Part shown: positions 46,103-54,880 of the stretch, one piece after another
Position numbering within the stretch: the stretch's first letter is position 1
How the letters are laid out: every line of letters starts with the position of its first letter
DNA from: Sphingobacteriales bacterium
GTDB taxonomy: Bacteria; Bacteroidota; Bacteroidia; Chitinophagales; Chitinophagaceae
Direction of reading: 5' to 3'
NCBI GenBank assembly: GCA_900299255.1
Contig: OMJB01000075.1
Location: 45,082-109,081 of the forward strand
Length of the DNA: 64,000 nt
Translations under genes and position numbers: made by a program
The notes under the pieces: model-generated
Seen by the model: only the letters and a program-made list of their open reading frames with translations
Database searches by the model: none
Told to the model about the DNA's origin: nothing

Positions 46103-49100
46103 TTATGTGTTTTTTGATAAAAAAATATTCAACATTACATCGTTCACTTCAATTTCGATTCCATTTTGTATTTCAGGTAATATATTTATGCTATCGGCTA
46201 AAATTTCCGCGCAAATATAGTCAGAATAATTAACTATGGTACTATTTAGGGGCTCGTATTCTTTAATGTTAACTGTAATGCGGTCTGAAACCTCAAAACC
46301 ACTGTCCTTTCTTATTTTCTGTATTCTGTTTACAATTTCCCTTGCATTGCCTTCTTCTGAAAGCGCCGGGGTAATAGTAATATCAAGTGCAACACTTAAG
46401 TTATCTTTTGTCGCTACCGACCAACCGGGTATATCCTCTGCAACAATGTCTACGTCGCCCAGCTGAATCTCTACCACTTCATTTTCAACAGTAAGGTTGT
46501 ATGTTTTATTTTTTTCAATCAACGATATTTCCTGCTGGGCCATATTAGTGATGGCGGCGGCAACGGTTTTCATTTTCGCCCCCATTCTTGAGCCTAGCAC
46601 TTTGAAATTTGGTTTGATCTTCTTTTTAATAAAGCCCTCAGTATCAGTCAGATACTCAACTGATTTAATGTTGACTTCGCTTTTCAGCAGATCTTCGATT
46701 CGGCCGATCTGATCTTTGATACGTGAATCCAGAACAGGGATAAGTATGCGCTGTAATGGCTGGCGTACCTTGATATTCACTTTCTTGCGCAACGACAGTA
46801 CCAGCGACGAAATATCCTGAGCCAGACGCATGCGTTCTTCCAGTTCCAGATCAATATTCTTCAGGTTGGCAACCGGATAATCAGCCAGGTGCACAGAAGG
46901 CTGTTCATGACGCTTTGTGATGGTATTGAGGTTGTTATACAGCCAGTCGGCATAAAAAGGTGCGATAGGAGCCATTAATAAAGACAGCGTTTCCAAACAC
47001 TCATAAAGGGTTTGATATGCGCATATTTTATCATGTTCGTATTCGCCTTTCCAGAACCGGCGGCGGCATAGCCTTACATACCAGTTGCTCAACTGCTCAT
47101 CCAGGAAGAGCTCCATGGCTCTGCCAGCCTGGGTAGGCTCGTAATCTTCAAAAAAGGCAGTTACATCCTTGACCAAAGTATGCAGGCAGGAGAGTATCCA
47201 GCGGTCTATTTCCGGACGCTTTTCTATGGCAATGTACTCTTCCTTAAATGTGAAATTATCAATATTGGAATACAGTGCAAAGAATTGGTAGGTGTTGAAA
47301 AGAGTTCCAAAATACTTCCGTTGAACCTCTGTAATTCCTTCTAAATCAAATCGTAAGCTATCCCAAGGAGATGCGTTAGTGATCAGATACCAGCGGGTAG
47401 CATCGGCACTGTATTTCTCAATGGTAACGAATGGGTCAATAACATTTCCCAGTCGCTTGCTCATCTTGTTGCCATTCTTGTCAAGCACAAGGCCGTTGCT
47501 TACAACTGTCTTATAGGCAACGCTATCGAACAGCATAACGCCCAGAGCATGCAGTGTATAAAACCATCCACGGGTCTGGTCAACACCTTCAGCTATAAAG
47601 TCAGCTGGGAAATGCTTGCGTAAATCTTTTAATGGATGAGACTCGAATGGATAATGCAATTGTGCATATGGCATAGCGCCACTGTCAAACCAAACATCTA
47701 TCAGGTCGGGTTCGCGTTTCATGGGCTGGCCGGAATCTGAAACCAGAACAATCTCGTCTACAAAAGGTTTGTGCAGATCCAGATTGTCATCGTTAACAAA
47801 TTGATTTAAGCCTAATTTTTTATTTGCTTGTGATATTTCGTCTTTCAGTTCAGCAATACTGCCAATACATTTCATTTCGCTGCCATCATTGCTCATCCAA
47901 ACCGGCAATGGAGTACCCCAGTATCTGCTTCTGCTCAGGTTCCAATCTACCATGTTTTCCAACCAGTTACCAAACCTTCCTTCACCTGTTGCTTTAGGTT
48001 TCCAGTTAATGGTTTTGTTCAGTTCTACCATTCGATCCTTAACGGCGGTAGTTCTTATAAACCATGCATCCAGCGGATAATATATGATCGGTTTGTCTGT
48101 TCTCCAGCAATGAGGGTAGGTGTGTTCGTATTTTTCAACTTTAAATGCATGGCCGTTCAGTTTCAGCTTAACGGCTATATCTACATCAACGTCTTTATAA
48201 TCCGGGTCGTTTTTGTAATTTTTCACATATCTGCCACTGAACTCGCCGGTATAATCATTGAACTTGCCCTGCTTATCAACCATTGTCAGGATACCGATAT
48301 CGTGTTTTTTGCCAACTCTGTAGTCTTCGGTGCCAAAGGCAGGGGCTGTGTGAACAATGCCGGTACCATCTTCAGTAGTTACGAAGTCGCCGGTGATGAC
48401 TTTCCAGGGATCGCCGCCAGCAATTTCGCGGGTATTACCCTCAAACGGCAGGAGCTGATCGTAACGAAGTCCCTCGAGTTCGCTTCCTTTAAATTCAGAA
48501 ATTATCTTCCAGGGTATCAGCTTATTTTCTGCCGTATGTGCCACAAAATCAGCTTCTTGTGCGTCCTGTTTAAAGTATTTATTTAGTAAATTTTTGGCAA
48601 GAATTACATTGCATGGCTGGTGGGAATACGGATTAAAAGTCTGTACCAGCACATAGTCAATATTTGGTCCAACTGTCAGTCCGCAGTTGCTGGGGAGTGT
48701 CCATGGGGTAGTGGTCCATGCCATGAAATAGACCGAGGCCTCACCCCGACCCTCTCCGAAGGAGAGGGAGGTGTCGCTAACAAAAGGTGCCCAGGCATTA
48801 TGGGCGGTTTCAAATAGTTTATGCTGTAATGGATTCAGTCCCTCGGTACGGGAGAGGCTGAACATAGCCACAACCGTTGTATCCTTAACATCTTTATATG
48901 TGCCCGGCTGGTTGAGCTCGTGGCTGCTAAGGCCGGTACCGGCAGCAGGGGAGTAAGGTTGTATGCTTACACTTTTATATAAGTACCCTTTGTTGAACAG
49001 TTCCTTAAGCGCCCACCAAAGTGTTTCTATGTATTCGTTATCGAAAGTAACATATGGTTTACCCATATCTACCCAATAACCCATTTTTTCAGTAATATCT

Positions 49101-49498
49101 TCCCACTTGTCCTTATACCGCATCACTATCTCGCGGCACTTTTTATTGTAATCTTCTACAGTAATCTTTTTTCCTATATCTTCTTTGGTAATGCCCAGTT
49201 CCTTTTCCACAAACAACTCGATAGGCAGGCCATGGGTATCCCAGCCGGCCTTGCGCTGTACCTGGAAACCCTTCATTGTTTTGTATCGGCAAACAAGATC
49301 CTTCAGCGTACGTGAGATAACGTGGTGAATACCAGGCATACCATTCGCGCTGGGTGGGCCTTCGTAAAACACAAACTGCTCAGCGCCCTCTCTGTTGGTT
49401 ACACTTTGTTCAAAACGTTTTTCTGCCTTCCATTTCGCCAGGTATTCCTGCTCAATGGAGGGCATATTCAGTCCTTTATATTCCGGATATTTAGACAT
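46103..49498 (-). CDS. ileS: Isoleucyl-tRNA synthetase
   Basis: It charges tRNA-Ile and edits valine. The HIGH-like site is PSANGMPGIHHVISR, the CP1 editing domain has TTTPWTLPSN, and the KMSKS site is KMSKRLGN. The catalytic-site W-rich region DVWFDSGAMPYAQ and the C-terminal anticodon part (NWYVRLCRRRFWKGEYEHD) are present. At 1131 aa it is the long Bacteroidota type with an extended C-terminus. An insert SDTSLSFGEGRGEAS lies in the CP1 region just before TTTPWT and comes from a palindromic repeat in the DNA (48750-48768). The -7 box lies 98-105 nt upstream of the ATG, so the transcript has a leader of about 90 nt. Confidence 0.97.
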   Translation of the reverse strand: MSKYPEYKGLNMPSIEQEYLAKWKAEKRFEQSVTNREGAEQFVFYEGPPSANGMPGIHHVISRTLKDLVCRYKTMKGFQVQRKAGWDTHGLPIELFVEKELGITKEDIGKKITVEDYNKKCREIVMRYKDKWEDITEKMGYWVDMGKPYVTFDNEYIETLWWALKELFNKGYLYKSVSIQPYSPAAGTGLSSHELNQPGTYKDVKDTTVVAMFSLSRTEGLNPLQHKLFETAHNAWAPFVSDTSLSFGEGRGEASVYFMAWTTTPWTLPSNCGLTVGPNIDYVLVQTFNPYSHQPCNVILAKNLLNKYFKQDAQEADFVAHTAENKLIPWKIISEFKGSELEGLRYDQLLPFEGNTREIAGGDPWKVITGDFVTTEDGTGIVHTAPAFGTEDYRVGKKHDIGILTMVDKQGKFNDYTGEFSGRYVKNYKNDPDYKDVDVDIAVKLKLNGHAFKVEKYEHTYPHCWRTDKPIIYYPLDAWFIRTTAVKDRMVELNKTINWKPKATGEGRFGNWLENMVDWNLSRSRYWGTPLPVWMSNDGSEMKCIGSIAELKDEISQANKKLGLNQFVNDDNLDLHKPFVDEIVLVSDSGQPMKREPDLIDVWFDSGAMPYAQLHYPFESHPLKDLRKHFPADFIAEGVDQTRGWFYTLHALGVMLFDSVAYKTVVSNGLVLDKNGNKMSKRLGNVIDPFVTIEKYSADATRWYLITNASPWDSLRFDLEGITEVQRKYFGTLFNTYQFFALYSNIDNFTFKEEYIAIEKRPEIDRWILSCLHTLVKDVTAFFEDYEPTQAGRAMELFLDEQLSNWYVRLCRRRFWKGEYEHDKICAYQTLYECLETLSLLMAPIAPFYADWLYNNLNTITKRHEQPSVHLADYPVANLKNIDLELEERMRLAQDISSLVLSLRKKVNIKVRQPLQRILIPVLDSRIKDQIGRIEDLLKSEVNIKSVEYLTDTEGFIKKKIKPNFKVLGSRMGAKMKTVAAAITNMAQQEISLIEKNKTYNLTVENEVVEIQLGDVDIVAEDIPGWSVATKDNLSVALDITITPALSEEGNAREIVNRIQKIRKDSGFEVSDRITVNIKEYEPLNSTIVNYSDYICAEILADSINILPEIQNGIEIEVNDVMLNIFLSKNT
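48750..48768 (-). repeat. Palindromic repeat inserted in ileS
   Basis: CCCTCTCC-GAA-GGAGAGGG (48750-48757, 48761-48768) is a GC-rich palindrome in an otherwise balanced gene. It encodes the SLSFGEGRGE stretch. Similar peptides occur in other Bacteroidota proteins where small palindromic elements have inserted in frame. Confidence 0.7.
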
Positions 49499-49508
49499 GT
49501 GTTATGTT

Positions 49509-49536
49509 AGTCGTAAGTCGTAAGTCAAAAGTCGAA
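49509..49536. repeat. AGTCGTA heptamer array in the ileS leader
   Basis: Four units (AGTCGTA, AGTCGTA, AGTCAAA, AGTCGAA) with 7-nt period. They match the prs-rplY array at 18585. They lie between the predicted transcription start of ileS and its ATG, so they are probably transcribed. Confidence 0.85.
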
Positions 49537-49595
49537 AGAGTGGACTGCCTGTTCAAAAAATACCAGGCACACCTATCCGAATTTGAAAATGTGTG

Positions 49596-49603
49596 CAAAG
49601 GTA
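49596..49603 (-). promoter_or_regulatory. -7 box TACCTTTG of ileS
   Basis: A full TAnnTTTG match on the minus strand, 98-105 nt before the ileS ATG. No TTTG is visible at the -33 position. The leader would hold the heptamer array and a small GCCTG/CAGGC hairpin (49547-49551, 49564-49568). Confidence 0.55.
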
Positions 49604-49678
49604 GGGAGATTTTTTTGGATAATTTTGAATTAATTACATTAGTTAATAGTTAAATGTTTTGTAGTGAATATGGTAGGT

Positions 49679-49782
49679 AGTAGATAGTAGATAGTAGATA
49701 GTCGGGAGTGGGTTGTTGGTATTAGATGGTAAGTAGTAGATAGTAAGTAGTAGATAGTAGATAGTAGATAGTTGGGAGAGGG
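49679..49782. repeat. AGTAGAT heptamer arrays, duplicated higher-order unit
   Basis: Two arrays share one plan. First: (AGTAGAT)x3, AGTCGGG, AGTGGGT (49679-49713). Second: AGTAGAT, AGTAAGT, (AGTAGAT)x3, AGTTGGG, AGAGGGT (49735-49783). The plan (AGTAGAT)3-AGTYGGG-AGWGGGT is repeated, so a block has been duplicated. The 7-nt period is shared with the AGTCGTA arrays. Confidence 0.85.
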
Positions 49783-50167
49783 TGGTGTGGGTTTGTAGAT
49801 TTAAGTGATTTAATAATATGATTAGTTTTAGTTTGAATTGCGGATTAGTTGGAATTAACTGGTAACGGATTCCAAAAAAGATTAACTGTGTAGGGCAATT
49901 TCAGCTACTCTGCACTGATTGCCCCCGAGTACCTGAAAAGTAGAATCGGCGTGGGACAGAGAATTTCCCACTTTTTCAAAAAAAGTATGAGAAAAATGTA
50001 AAGTGCTGATAATCATTTTTATACAACCGAAATGTGGAAAAGAATTTCCCATTTCTTTCCCATGTGGGAAATTTAGTCCTTTATATATCCCCCTATATAT
50101 TTAAAAATAAACCACTAAGTTCACTAAGGCTGCACTAGGTTCGCAAGTCACCGATTATTGTAAAACT

Positions 50168-50227
50168 CACCGGAAGCAAACTTCCGTTTTACTTCCGGTT
50201 TCTTCCGGTGGTGGAAAAACCGGAAGT
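50168..50227. repeat. Cluster of CGGAAG/CTTCCG words
   Basis: Five copies in 60 nt, in both orientations: CACCGGAAG (50168-50176), CTTCCG (50181), CTTCCGG (50192), CTTCCGGTG (50202-50210) and CCGGAAGT (50220-50227). CACCGGAAG and CTTCCGGTG form a perfect 9-bp stem. Confidence 0.7.
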
Positions 50228-50264
50228 AGCTAATTTATTAAAAATCAACTACTTGACACCTAAT

Positions 50265-50296
50265 TGCGGGTTTTGCCGATTTTTCTGCAACCCGCA
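50265..50296. repeat. Short inverted repeat
   Basis: TGCGGGTT (50265-50272) pairs with AACCCGCA (50289-50296) across a 16-nt loop. Confidence 0.55.
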
Positions 50297-50522
50297 GTTT
50301 TTGCCGAAGTAAAAATGAGGAGCTGCACTTTTGTAAATATCTGTTATTGTTTGGAAATGGCAAAATTGAAAATCTATGATAGGACATAGACCGCCTATGA
50401 AAGGACGCATATGACGTATCGTAAAAATTTGTTTGGGTACTTAACCTGTAAACTTATTTTAGGACGGCACATTTGTAAAATTGCACCGGGAACTCTAAGG
50501 GGCTTGCGGTTCAGGGTTTTCC

Positions 50523-50568
50523 GGACTGAGTCCTGCTTTAAATTAGCGATTTAAGACACAGTCTTAAA
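50523..50568. repeat. Cluster of three short palindromes
   Basis: GGACTGAGTCC (50523-50533), TTAAAT/ATTTAA (50538-50543, 50549-50554) and TTTAAGAC/GTCTTAAA (50550-50557, 50561-50568). The last two overlap, so they cannot form at once. They sit where the remnant at 50538-50803 is cut off, so they may mark a recombination boundary. Confidence 0.7.
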
Positions 50569-50803
50569 CCAGTGGGGGGAATAAATTCGAAATCTCTAAA
50601 TGCGGAATCTAAAAAAGATATTTTATCATGGAGATTTCTATCTGCAATTTGTTTAATAAAATCGTACTTTTTGTCATGCAAATGATTGTAAATACTATCG
50701 CATAACCGCTTAATGTCCTCTTGCTCTTCATTTGGTATAGATGAAATTGCTTTAATATATGCAGAGTTTATATAGATACAGCTATCAATTATAAGTACAA
50801 AAA
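50538..50803 (-). pseudogene. Truncated small lipoprotein-like remnant
   Basis: An open minus-strand frame with good codon use reads NIFVLIIDSCIYINSAY, then KAISSIPNEEQEDIKRLCDS, then HLHDKKYDFIKQIADRNL and ends shortly after FEFIPPTG. No ATG, GTG or TTG precedes the conserved-looking part, and the C-terminus falls on the palindrome cluster. The T7 run before it (near 50815) could be a slip site joining the preceding 114-aa frame. It is best read as a remnant of an exported gene. No family is recognised. Confidence 0.45.
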
Positions 50804-50805
50804 TA

Positions 50806-51150
50806 TTAAAAAAATATATTTAATTTTTTGAGATTAAAAACAATTGTATCGTTATTCTTAATAAGCAAATAATCAATCGTGCCTTTCTTTTTAATTATAT
50901 AATCTCCAGTATCGATCATTTTGAATATATTTATATTTCTTATGTCATAAAAAACAGCCTTACTGTTTTCATAAATGTATATTAGTTGGCTGTTTTTTCT
51001 AGTTAGCTCTTTTCGAATAATTTTTCCCTCAAAAGATTTTTTACTCTCCATAAAAACAGTAAACTTATCAATATTCAATATGAATACCATAACAATAATA
51101 CCAAGTATCGACTGAAATATTTTCTCATTTCTTGTATGCAAAAAACTCAT
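50806..51150 (-). CDS. Small hypothetical membrane protein, 114 aa
   Basis: One N-terminal hydrophobic helix (IFQSILGIIVMVFILNI) precedes a soluble basic domain (GKIIRKELTRKNSQLIYIYENSKAVFYD). No family is known. The base composition is much more AT-rich than the flanking genes, and it lies among fragments, so it looks acquired. It is close to the remnants on both sides and may be an orphan of a former cassette. Confidence 0.55.
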   Translation of the reverse strand: MSFLHTRNEKIFQSILGIIVMVFILNIDKFTVFMESKKSFEGKIIRKELTRKNSQLIYIYENSKAVFYDIRNINIFKMIDTGDYIIKKKGTIDYLLIKNNDTIVFNLKKLNIFF

Positions 51151-51173
51151 TGAAACATTTATATATTTAGCAT

Positions 51174-51536
51174 TTAACGAACTCTATACACTCCTCCACT
51201 TGAAAACCACTGTAATCTCCAATTGAATGTCCGTTGGGTGTTTACCCTAACTTTACTACCGCCAACTCCAAACCCAATCGAATAGTTTGTGTAACTATTA
51301 TCAAACGTACCACTTTTAGAATCGAAACCTCGAGATATTGATAATACACCATACTCATAGCTTACACCGCCACTCACACTCCAACTATTCCCACTCATTA
51401 AGTAATTTAGGTTATTATTCTCTTCAGAACTACCCGAATAAGAATTTGCGCCAATAACCGCACTAACTCCCGTTTTTGAATCAGTTGTATATCCTGCTGA
51501 TACGTTTAGCCCCCATGCTGCACCCGAATTATACAA
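51174..51536 (-). pseudogene. C-terminal fragment of an unknown exported protein
   Basis: A 120-aa frame from a TTG (51536) reads YNSGAAWGLNVSAGY and continues in Ser/Gly/Asn-rich beta-like sequence (SGNSWSVSGGVSYEYGVL, SNYSIGFGVGG-like). The open frame extends upstream without ATG to a TGA near 51620, through a GC-rich hairpin, so a 5' part is missing. It looks like the 3' end of a large surface or toxin-type protein. No family is identified. Confidence 0.5.
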
Positions 51537-51860
51537 ATTTATGGAAAGGTAACAATTTTGAAATTGGCCACTTTCCGTTGCCGGCGTGTCTCCGCTTTTT
51601 CTGCGGACTCGCCGGAATCAAGGTACCGTGGTTGAAGTAATTTACTGATCGTCATTAGTACTATGTAGTTTTAATCGTATAGGTGCGGTTTGTCTACAGC
51701 CATGAACTAAAGGTACGTAATTGTTCAACACGCACAGTGCGAGATGCTTTGTATCGGATCAGAGGTGTATTAGGTCGCACCAAATGAAATAAACAGCGAA
51801 ATAGTGCCTCTTTTGTTTTGGAACAATTAATTTTAGCTTTCAAACCGGGGGATCCCTGAA
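51537..51860. other. Noncoding gap before the acyltransferase gene
   Basis: Apart from the GC-rich hairpin at 51581-51615, nothing recognisable is seen. The acyltransferase promoter must lie in the right part, but no full TAnnTTTG match is visible. Confidence 0.4.
51581..51615. repeat. Nested GC-rich stem-loop
   Basis: CCGGCG (51581-51586) pairs with CGCCGG (51610-51615), enclosing TCCGC/GCGGA (51591-51595, 51603-51607) with a 7-nt loop. It stands where the remnant at 51174 loses its coding sense, mirroring the palindromes at 50523. Confidence 0.65.
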
Positions 51861-52916
51861 ATGCATAAAATAAGATACCCAAGCCTGAATGGGTTAAGAG
51901 CCTTAAGCATATTTTTTGTCCTTTTTCATCATTTGGGGCTTAAGAATAATTTATTTGCGGGTACTGCCGGTGTGGCGTGGTTGGTGCCGTTTACTAACTT
52001 CATTCGGGATGGGCAGCTTGGGGTCAATGTGTTTTTTGTTATTTCCGGTTTTCTCATCACTTCTTTGTTACTGAACGAAGAGGCCGAAACCGGTACTGTT
52101 TCGCTGAAGAATTTTTACATAAGGCGCACGTTACGCATTTTTCCGGCTTACTATTTTCTGCTGCTGGTGTATTTTGTTCTACAACGTATGGGGGTAATTT
52201 ACGTTCCCCATAGCAGTTGGGTCACTGCAATCACTTACACCAAGTACACCAATTGGTTTGCGGACTGGTATACCAGCCATGCCTGGTCGCTGAGTATAGA
52301 GGAGCAGTTTTATATTTGTTGGCCGTTTATATTTCTTGCTGGTAAAAGTGCCAGGAAGGCAATTGCAGCCGGGATAATTGTCGTTGTTCCTTACTTAAGA
52401 TATTATGCGATTTCGAACCAGATACCCTGGATGAACGACCTCACCATTTTTGTACGTATTGATGCAATAGCTACAGGTTGCCTGTTTGCGTTGTACAAAG
52501 ATCAGATTATTACAATGTTTAGCCCTCACTGGCCAAGGTTGTTTTACAGTGCTGCACTGTGCCTATTTATGCTGCAGTTATTGCCTATGATTGCCGGAAA
52601 GTCAATGATGAAGCTAATAGTGGGGCCAATAGGTACTACCGACGGTACCATTGCAAATGTTTTAATAGCTATCATACTCATGTACTCAGTTTTTGGACCA
52701 CGAAACTTATGGTTTCAGCTACTCAATAATAAAATAGTCAATTACTTCGGACTGCTTTCTTACAGCCTTTATCTGTGGCAGCAATTCTTTATTAGTGATG
52801 CAAGCCGCTGGTACACCAAATTCCCACAGAATTTGGGGTGTATTTTCATTGCTGCATTGTTTTCTTACTATGTTATTGAAAAACCATTCAATAAGCTAAA
52901 GGCGAGATTCGCTTAA
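51861..52916 (+). CDS. Acyltransferase 3 family membrane protein
   Basis: This is a multi-span (about ten helices) O-acyltransferase that adds acyl groups to surface sugars or lipids. The N-terminus MHKIRYPSLNGLRALSIFFVLFHHLG has the conserved R and H positions, followed by QLGVNVFFVISGFLIT and FYIRRTLRIFPAYY. The last part (NYFGLLSYSLYLWQQFFI) is typical. The length of 351 aa is usual. The substrate is unknown. It is a single gene at the edge of the accessory gap. Confidence 0.92.
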   Translation: MHKIRYPSLNGLRALSIFFVLFHHLGLKNNLFAGTAGVAWLVPFTNFIRDGQLGVNVFFVISGFLITSLLLNEEAETGTVSLKNFYIRRTLRIFPAYYFLLLVYFVLQRMGVIYVPHSSWVTAITYTKYTNWFADWYTSHAWSLSIEEQFYICWPFIFLAGKSARKAIAAGIIVVVPYLRYYAISNQIPWMNDLTIFVRIDAIATGCLFALYKDQIITMFSPHWPRLFYSAALCLFMLQLLPMIAGKSMMKLIVGPIGTTDGTIANVLIAIILMYSVFGPRNLWFQLLNNKIVNYFGLLSYSLYLWQQFFISDASRWYTKFPQNLGCIFIAALFSYYVIEKPFNKLKARFA

Positions 52917-53045
52917 AACCTTAATGCCAAAATCATGGGTTTATTTGGTGGCTACATTTATTTCATTGATGCTTTTTTTCTGAAAGATTGATTTGCAAAA
53001 TCTAACCTGTCCTGATATTTATCGCCATTATCCTAACTTCACTTT

Positions 53046-54185
53046 GTGTTACGCCTGATACTTGCTATTGTATTTTTACTTTTGGGGTTGCTGTGTGTTT
53101 TCCCGGCACCAGAATACCACATCTGGCTTATTTCTGTTTTGGTAACGGAGTTTCCCTGGATATTTCTCATAGCGGTATTGGCCATTTTGGTATTGGGTTT
53201 TGCAGTGAGAAAACACCGAAAGGCCGGAACCGTTGTTTGCATAGCGGCATCGGTATTGTTTACTTACCCAATTATTGGCGCCTACTGGATTTCCGCAAAG
53301 GTGGCTGAAGGTTTTGAGGCATCTTTCGGAAAGGTGGCAATTCCTGATAAAAGCCATCATGTTTTCAGTTTTAAAAACATGCTGGCCGGGCACGATAAGC
53401 CGGTGTCCTATGCAACGAATGTTTATTCTACAATTGATGAAGTAAACCTGACGCTGGACTATTACCGGGCGGAAGGAGCCACTGCTCATCCGTGTGTGAT
53501 AGCCATACATGGAGGTTCATGGTGTGGTGGCACCAGCACTGAACTGCCTGAACTGAATTCGTATCTGGCAAGAATAGGGTACAATGTAGCTGCTATCAAT
53601 TACAGGCTGGCGCCGCGTTTTAAATGGCCGCTACAGATAGAAGATGTAAAGTCGGCAATTACCTACCTGAAGCAACATTCGAAAGAACTGAATTTGGACA
53701 CAGCTAATTTTGTGCTGATGGGCAGGTCGGCGGGTGGGCAGATTGCTTTAAGTGCAGCCTATCTGCTGCCTGAGGCAGGGCTAAAGGGAGTTATAGATTT
53801 GTATGGCCCCGCCGACATGAAATGGGGTTATTACCATCCGGCGAACCCATGGGTGCTGGATACCCGTAAAATAATGGAAGATTATATGGGTGGGAGCCCG
53901 GAAACAGTACCGCAAAATTATGCTGCAAGTTCGGCTATCGAAACGGCGACTTCAACATCTGTGCCGACTTTGATGATATTTGGAAAAAATGATCCTCTTG
54001 TACCTTATGAGAATGGAGTTGTGCTGCGTGAAAAACTGAATGAGAAGGGCGTGAAGAATTTATTGTTGCTGCTGCCGTGGGCTACACACGGATGTGACTA
54101 TACACTGCATGGGCCATCGGGACAGTTAACGACTTACACTGTGAAGCATTTTTTGCGGGTAGTAACCGGAGGAAGTAAGTATTAG
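53046..54185 (+). CDS. Alpha/beta hydrolase, membrane-anchored acetyl-esterase type
   Basis: Two to three N-terminal hydrophobic helices (LRLILAIVFLLLGLLCVF, WLISVLVTEFPWIFLIAVLAILVLGF, TVVCIAASVLFTYPII) precede a catalytic domain. HGGSWCGG is the oxyanion motif, GRSAGGQ the nucleophile elbow, and GKNDPLVPYENG and WATHGCDY supply acid and His. This puts it in the BD-FAE/Aes esterase group. The start is GTG at 53046; no ATG lies in the first helix. It converges on the barrel gene. Confidence 0.85.
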   Translation: MLRLILAIVFLLLGLLCVFPAPEYHIWLISVLVTEFPWIFLIAVLAILVLGFAVRKHRKAGTVVCIAASVLFTYPIIGAYWISAKVAEGFEASFGKVAIPDKSHHVFSFKNMLAGHDKPVSYATNVYSTIDEVNLTLDYYRAEGATAHPCVIAIHGGSWCGGTSTELPELNSYLARIGYNVAAINYRLAPRFKWPLQIEDVKSAITYLKQHSKELNLDTANFVLMGRSAGGQIALSAAYLLPEAGLKGVIDLYGPADMKWGYYHPANPWVLDTRKIMEDYMGGSPETVPQNYAASSAIETATSTSVPTLMIFGKNDPLVPYENGVVLREKLNEKGVKNLLLLLPWATHGCDYTLHGPSGQLTTYTVKHFLRVVTGGSKY

Positions 54186-54190
54186 TATTT

Positions 54191-54880
54191 TTAGAACTTC
54201 GTAGTTATTCCAGCACTTATGAGTCCCTTATAGCCGAATCCAGCCTCAATGAATGCTGCAATTTTTCTCCCAAATCGTAAGCCAATTGGTGTAACCTGTC
54301 CACTGGCAATAATTTCACGGCATGTATATGGGTTGCTAGGAACCTTACCGGAAGGACCGTAATACCTTTCTGGTTTAATAATGTTATCTTTAAATGTTGA
54401 TTTGTTTTCGTAAGACATTATTCCAACCCCAATAAATCCATAAAACAAAAAGTTTGCCTTTCTTCTATATACCAACATTGGTTCAATAGCCAAAGAAAAG
54501 GAATGAACACGATAGCGTCCTATTGTGCCTTCATAGCCGTTAGACGTCATTCGTTCATTGCCATAAGTAATGTTACCACTTTCATTGTCAATGCCAATAG
54601 TCATTCCTAAAGCGAATTTGTGTGTCAGGTAATGTTTGTAAGTGATAAAAAGAGCCCCTGTACCATCGTCTGGCATAGAACAATAACCTGTAGCTCCCCA
54701 ACCGTAAACTCCGCCTACGCCAGCCCATCCTCCTGCTTGAGCGAGCGACAAAATTCCTTCCCCAATTTGGACTTCGTTCTTTTTAAATACAGATTTTTCC
54801 TTAATAGTTTGCGCATCCAATTTACTACTTGATTGAAATGCGAGTAACGCCGTAATAAATATAAAAATGTATTTTTTCAT
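54191..54880 (-). CDS. Outer-membrane beta-barrel-like protein, 229 aa
   Basis: A signal peptide (MKKYIFIFITALLAFQSSSKLDA) is followed by amphipathic strands with Gly and aromatic residues (GALFITYKHYLTHKFALGMTIGID, YRVHSFSLAIEPMLVYRRKANFLFYGFIGVGIMSYE, LRFGRKIAAFIEAGFGYKGLISAGITTKF). The last residue is Phe, as in many barrel proteins recognised by the Bam machine. No specific function is known. Confidence 0.7.
   Translation of the reverse strand: MKKYIFIFITALLAFQSSSKLDAQTIKEKSVFKKNEVQIGEGILSLAQAGGWAGVGGVYGWGATGYCSMPDDGTGALFITYKHYLTHKFALGMTIGIDNESGNITYGNERMTSNGYEGTIGRYRVHSFSLAIEPMLVYRRKANFLFYGFIGVGIMSYENKSTFKDNIIKPERYYGPSGKVPSNPYTCREIIASGQVTPIGLRFGRKIAAFIEAGFGYKGLISAGITTKF

Larger units (their letters stand above)
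49499..50537. other. Large noncoding gap with repeats and palindromes
   Basis: No gene is supported over more than 1 kb. It holds the heptamer arrays at 49509 and 49679, the ileS promoter near 49596, a CTTCCGG-rich patch (50168-50227), a TGCGGGTT hairpin (50265-50296) and a palindrome cluster (50523-50568). No tRNA or rRNA fold is seen. Confidence 0.7.

Noticed and set aside
45353..46220. Two long plus-strand frames (Phe/Ala/Gly-rich and Phe/Arg/Ser-rich)
   Set aside because: They are antisense to the Lys/Ala/Pro tail of the DksA-like gene and simply mirror its low complexity.
48620..48817. Small plus-strand frame with LTPTLSEGEGG
   Set aside because: It is the opposite strand of the palindromic insert in ileS, not a gene.
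49679..49782. CRISPR array
   Set aside because: The units are 7 nt with no spacers and no cas genes in the window.
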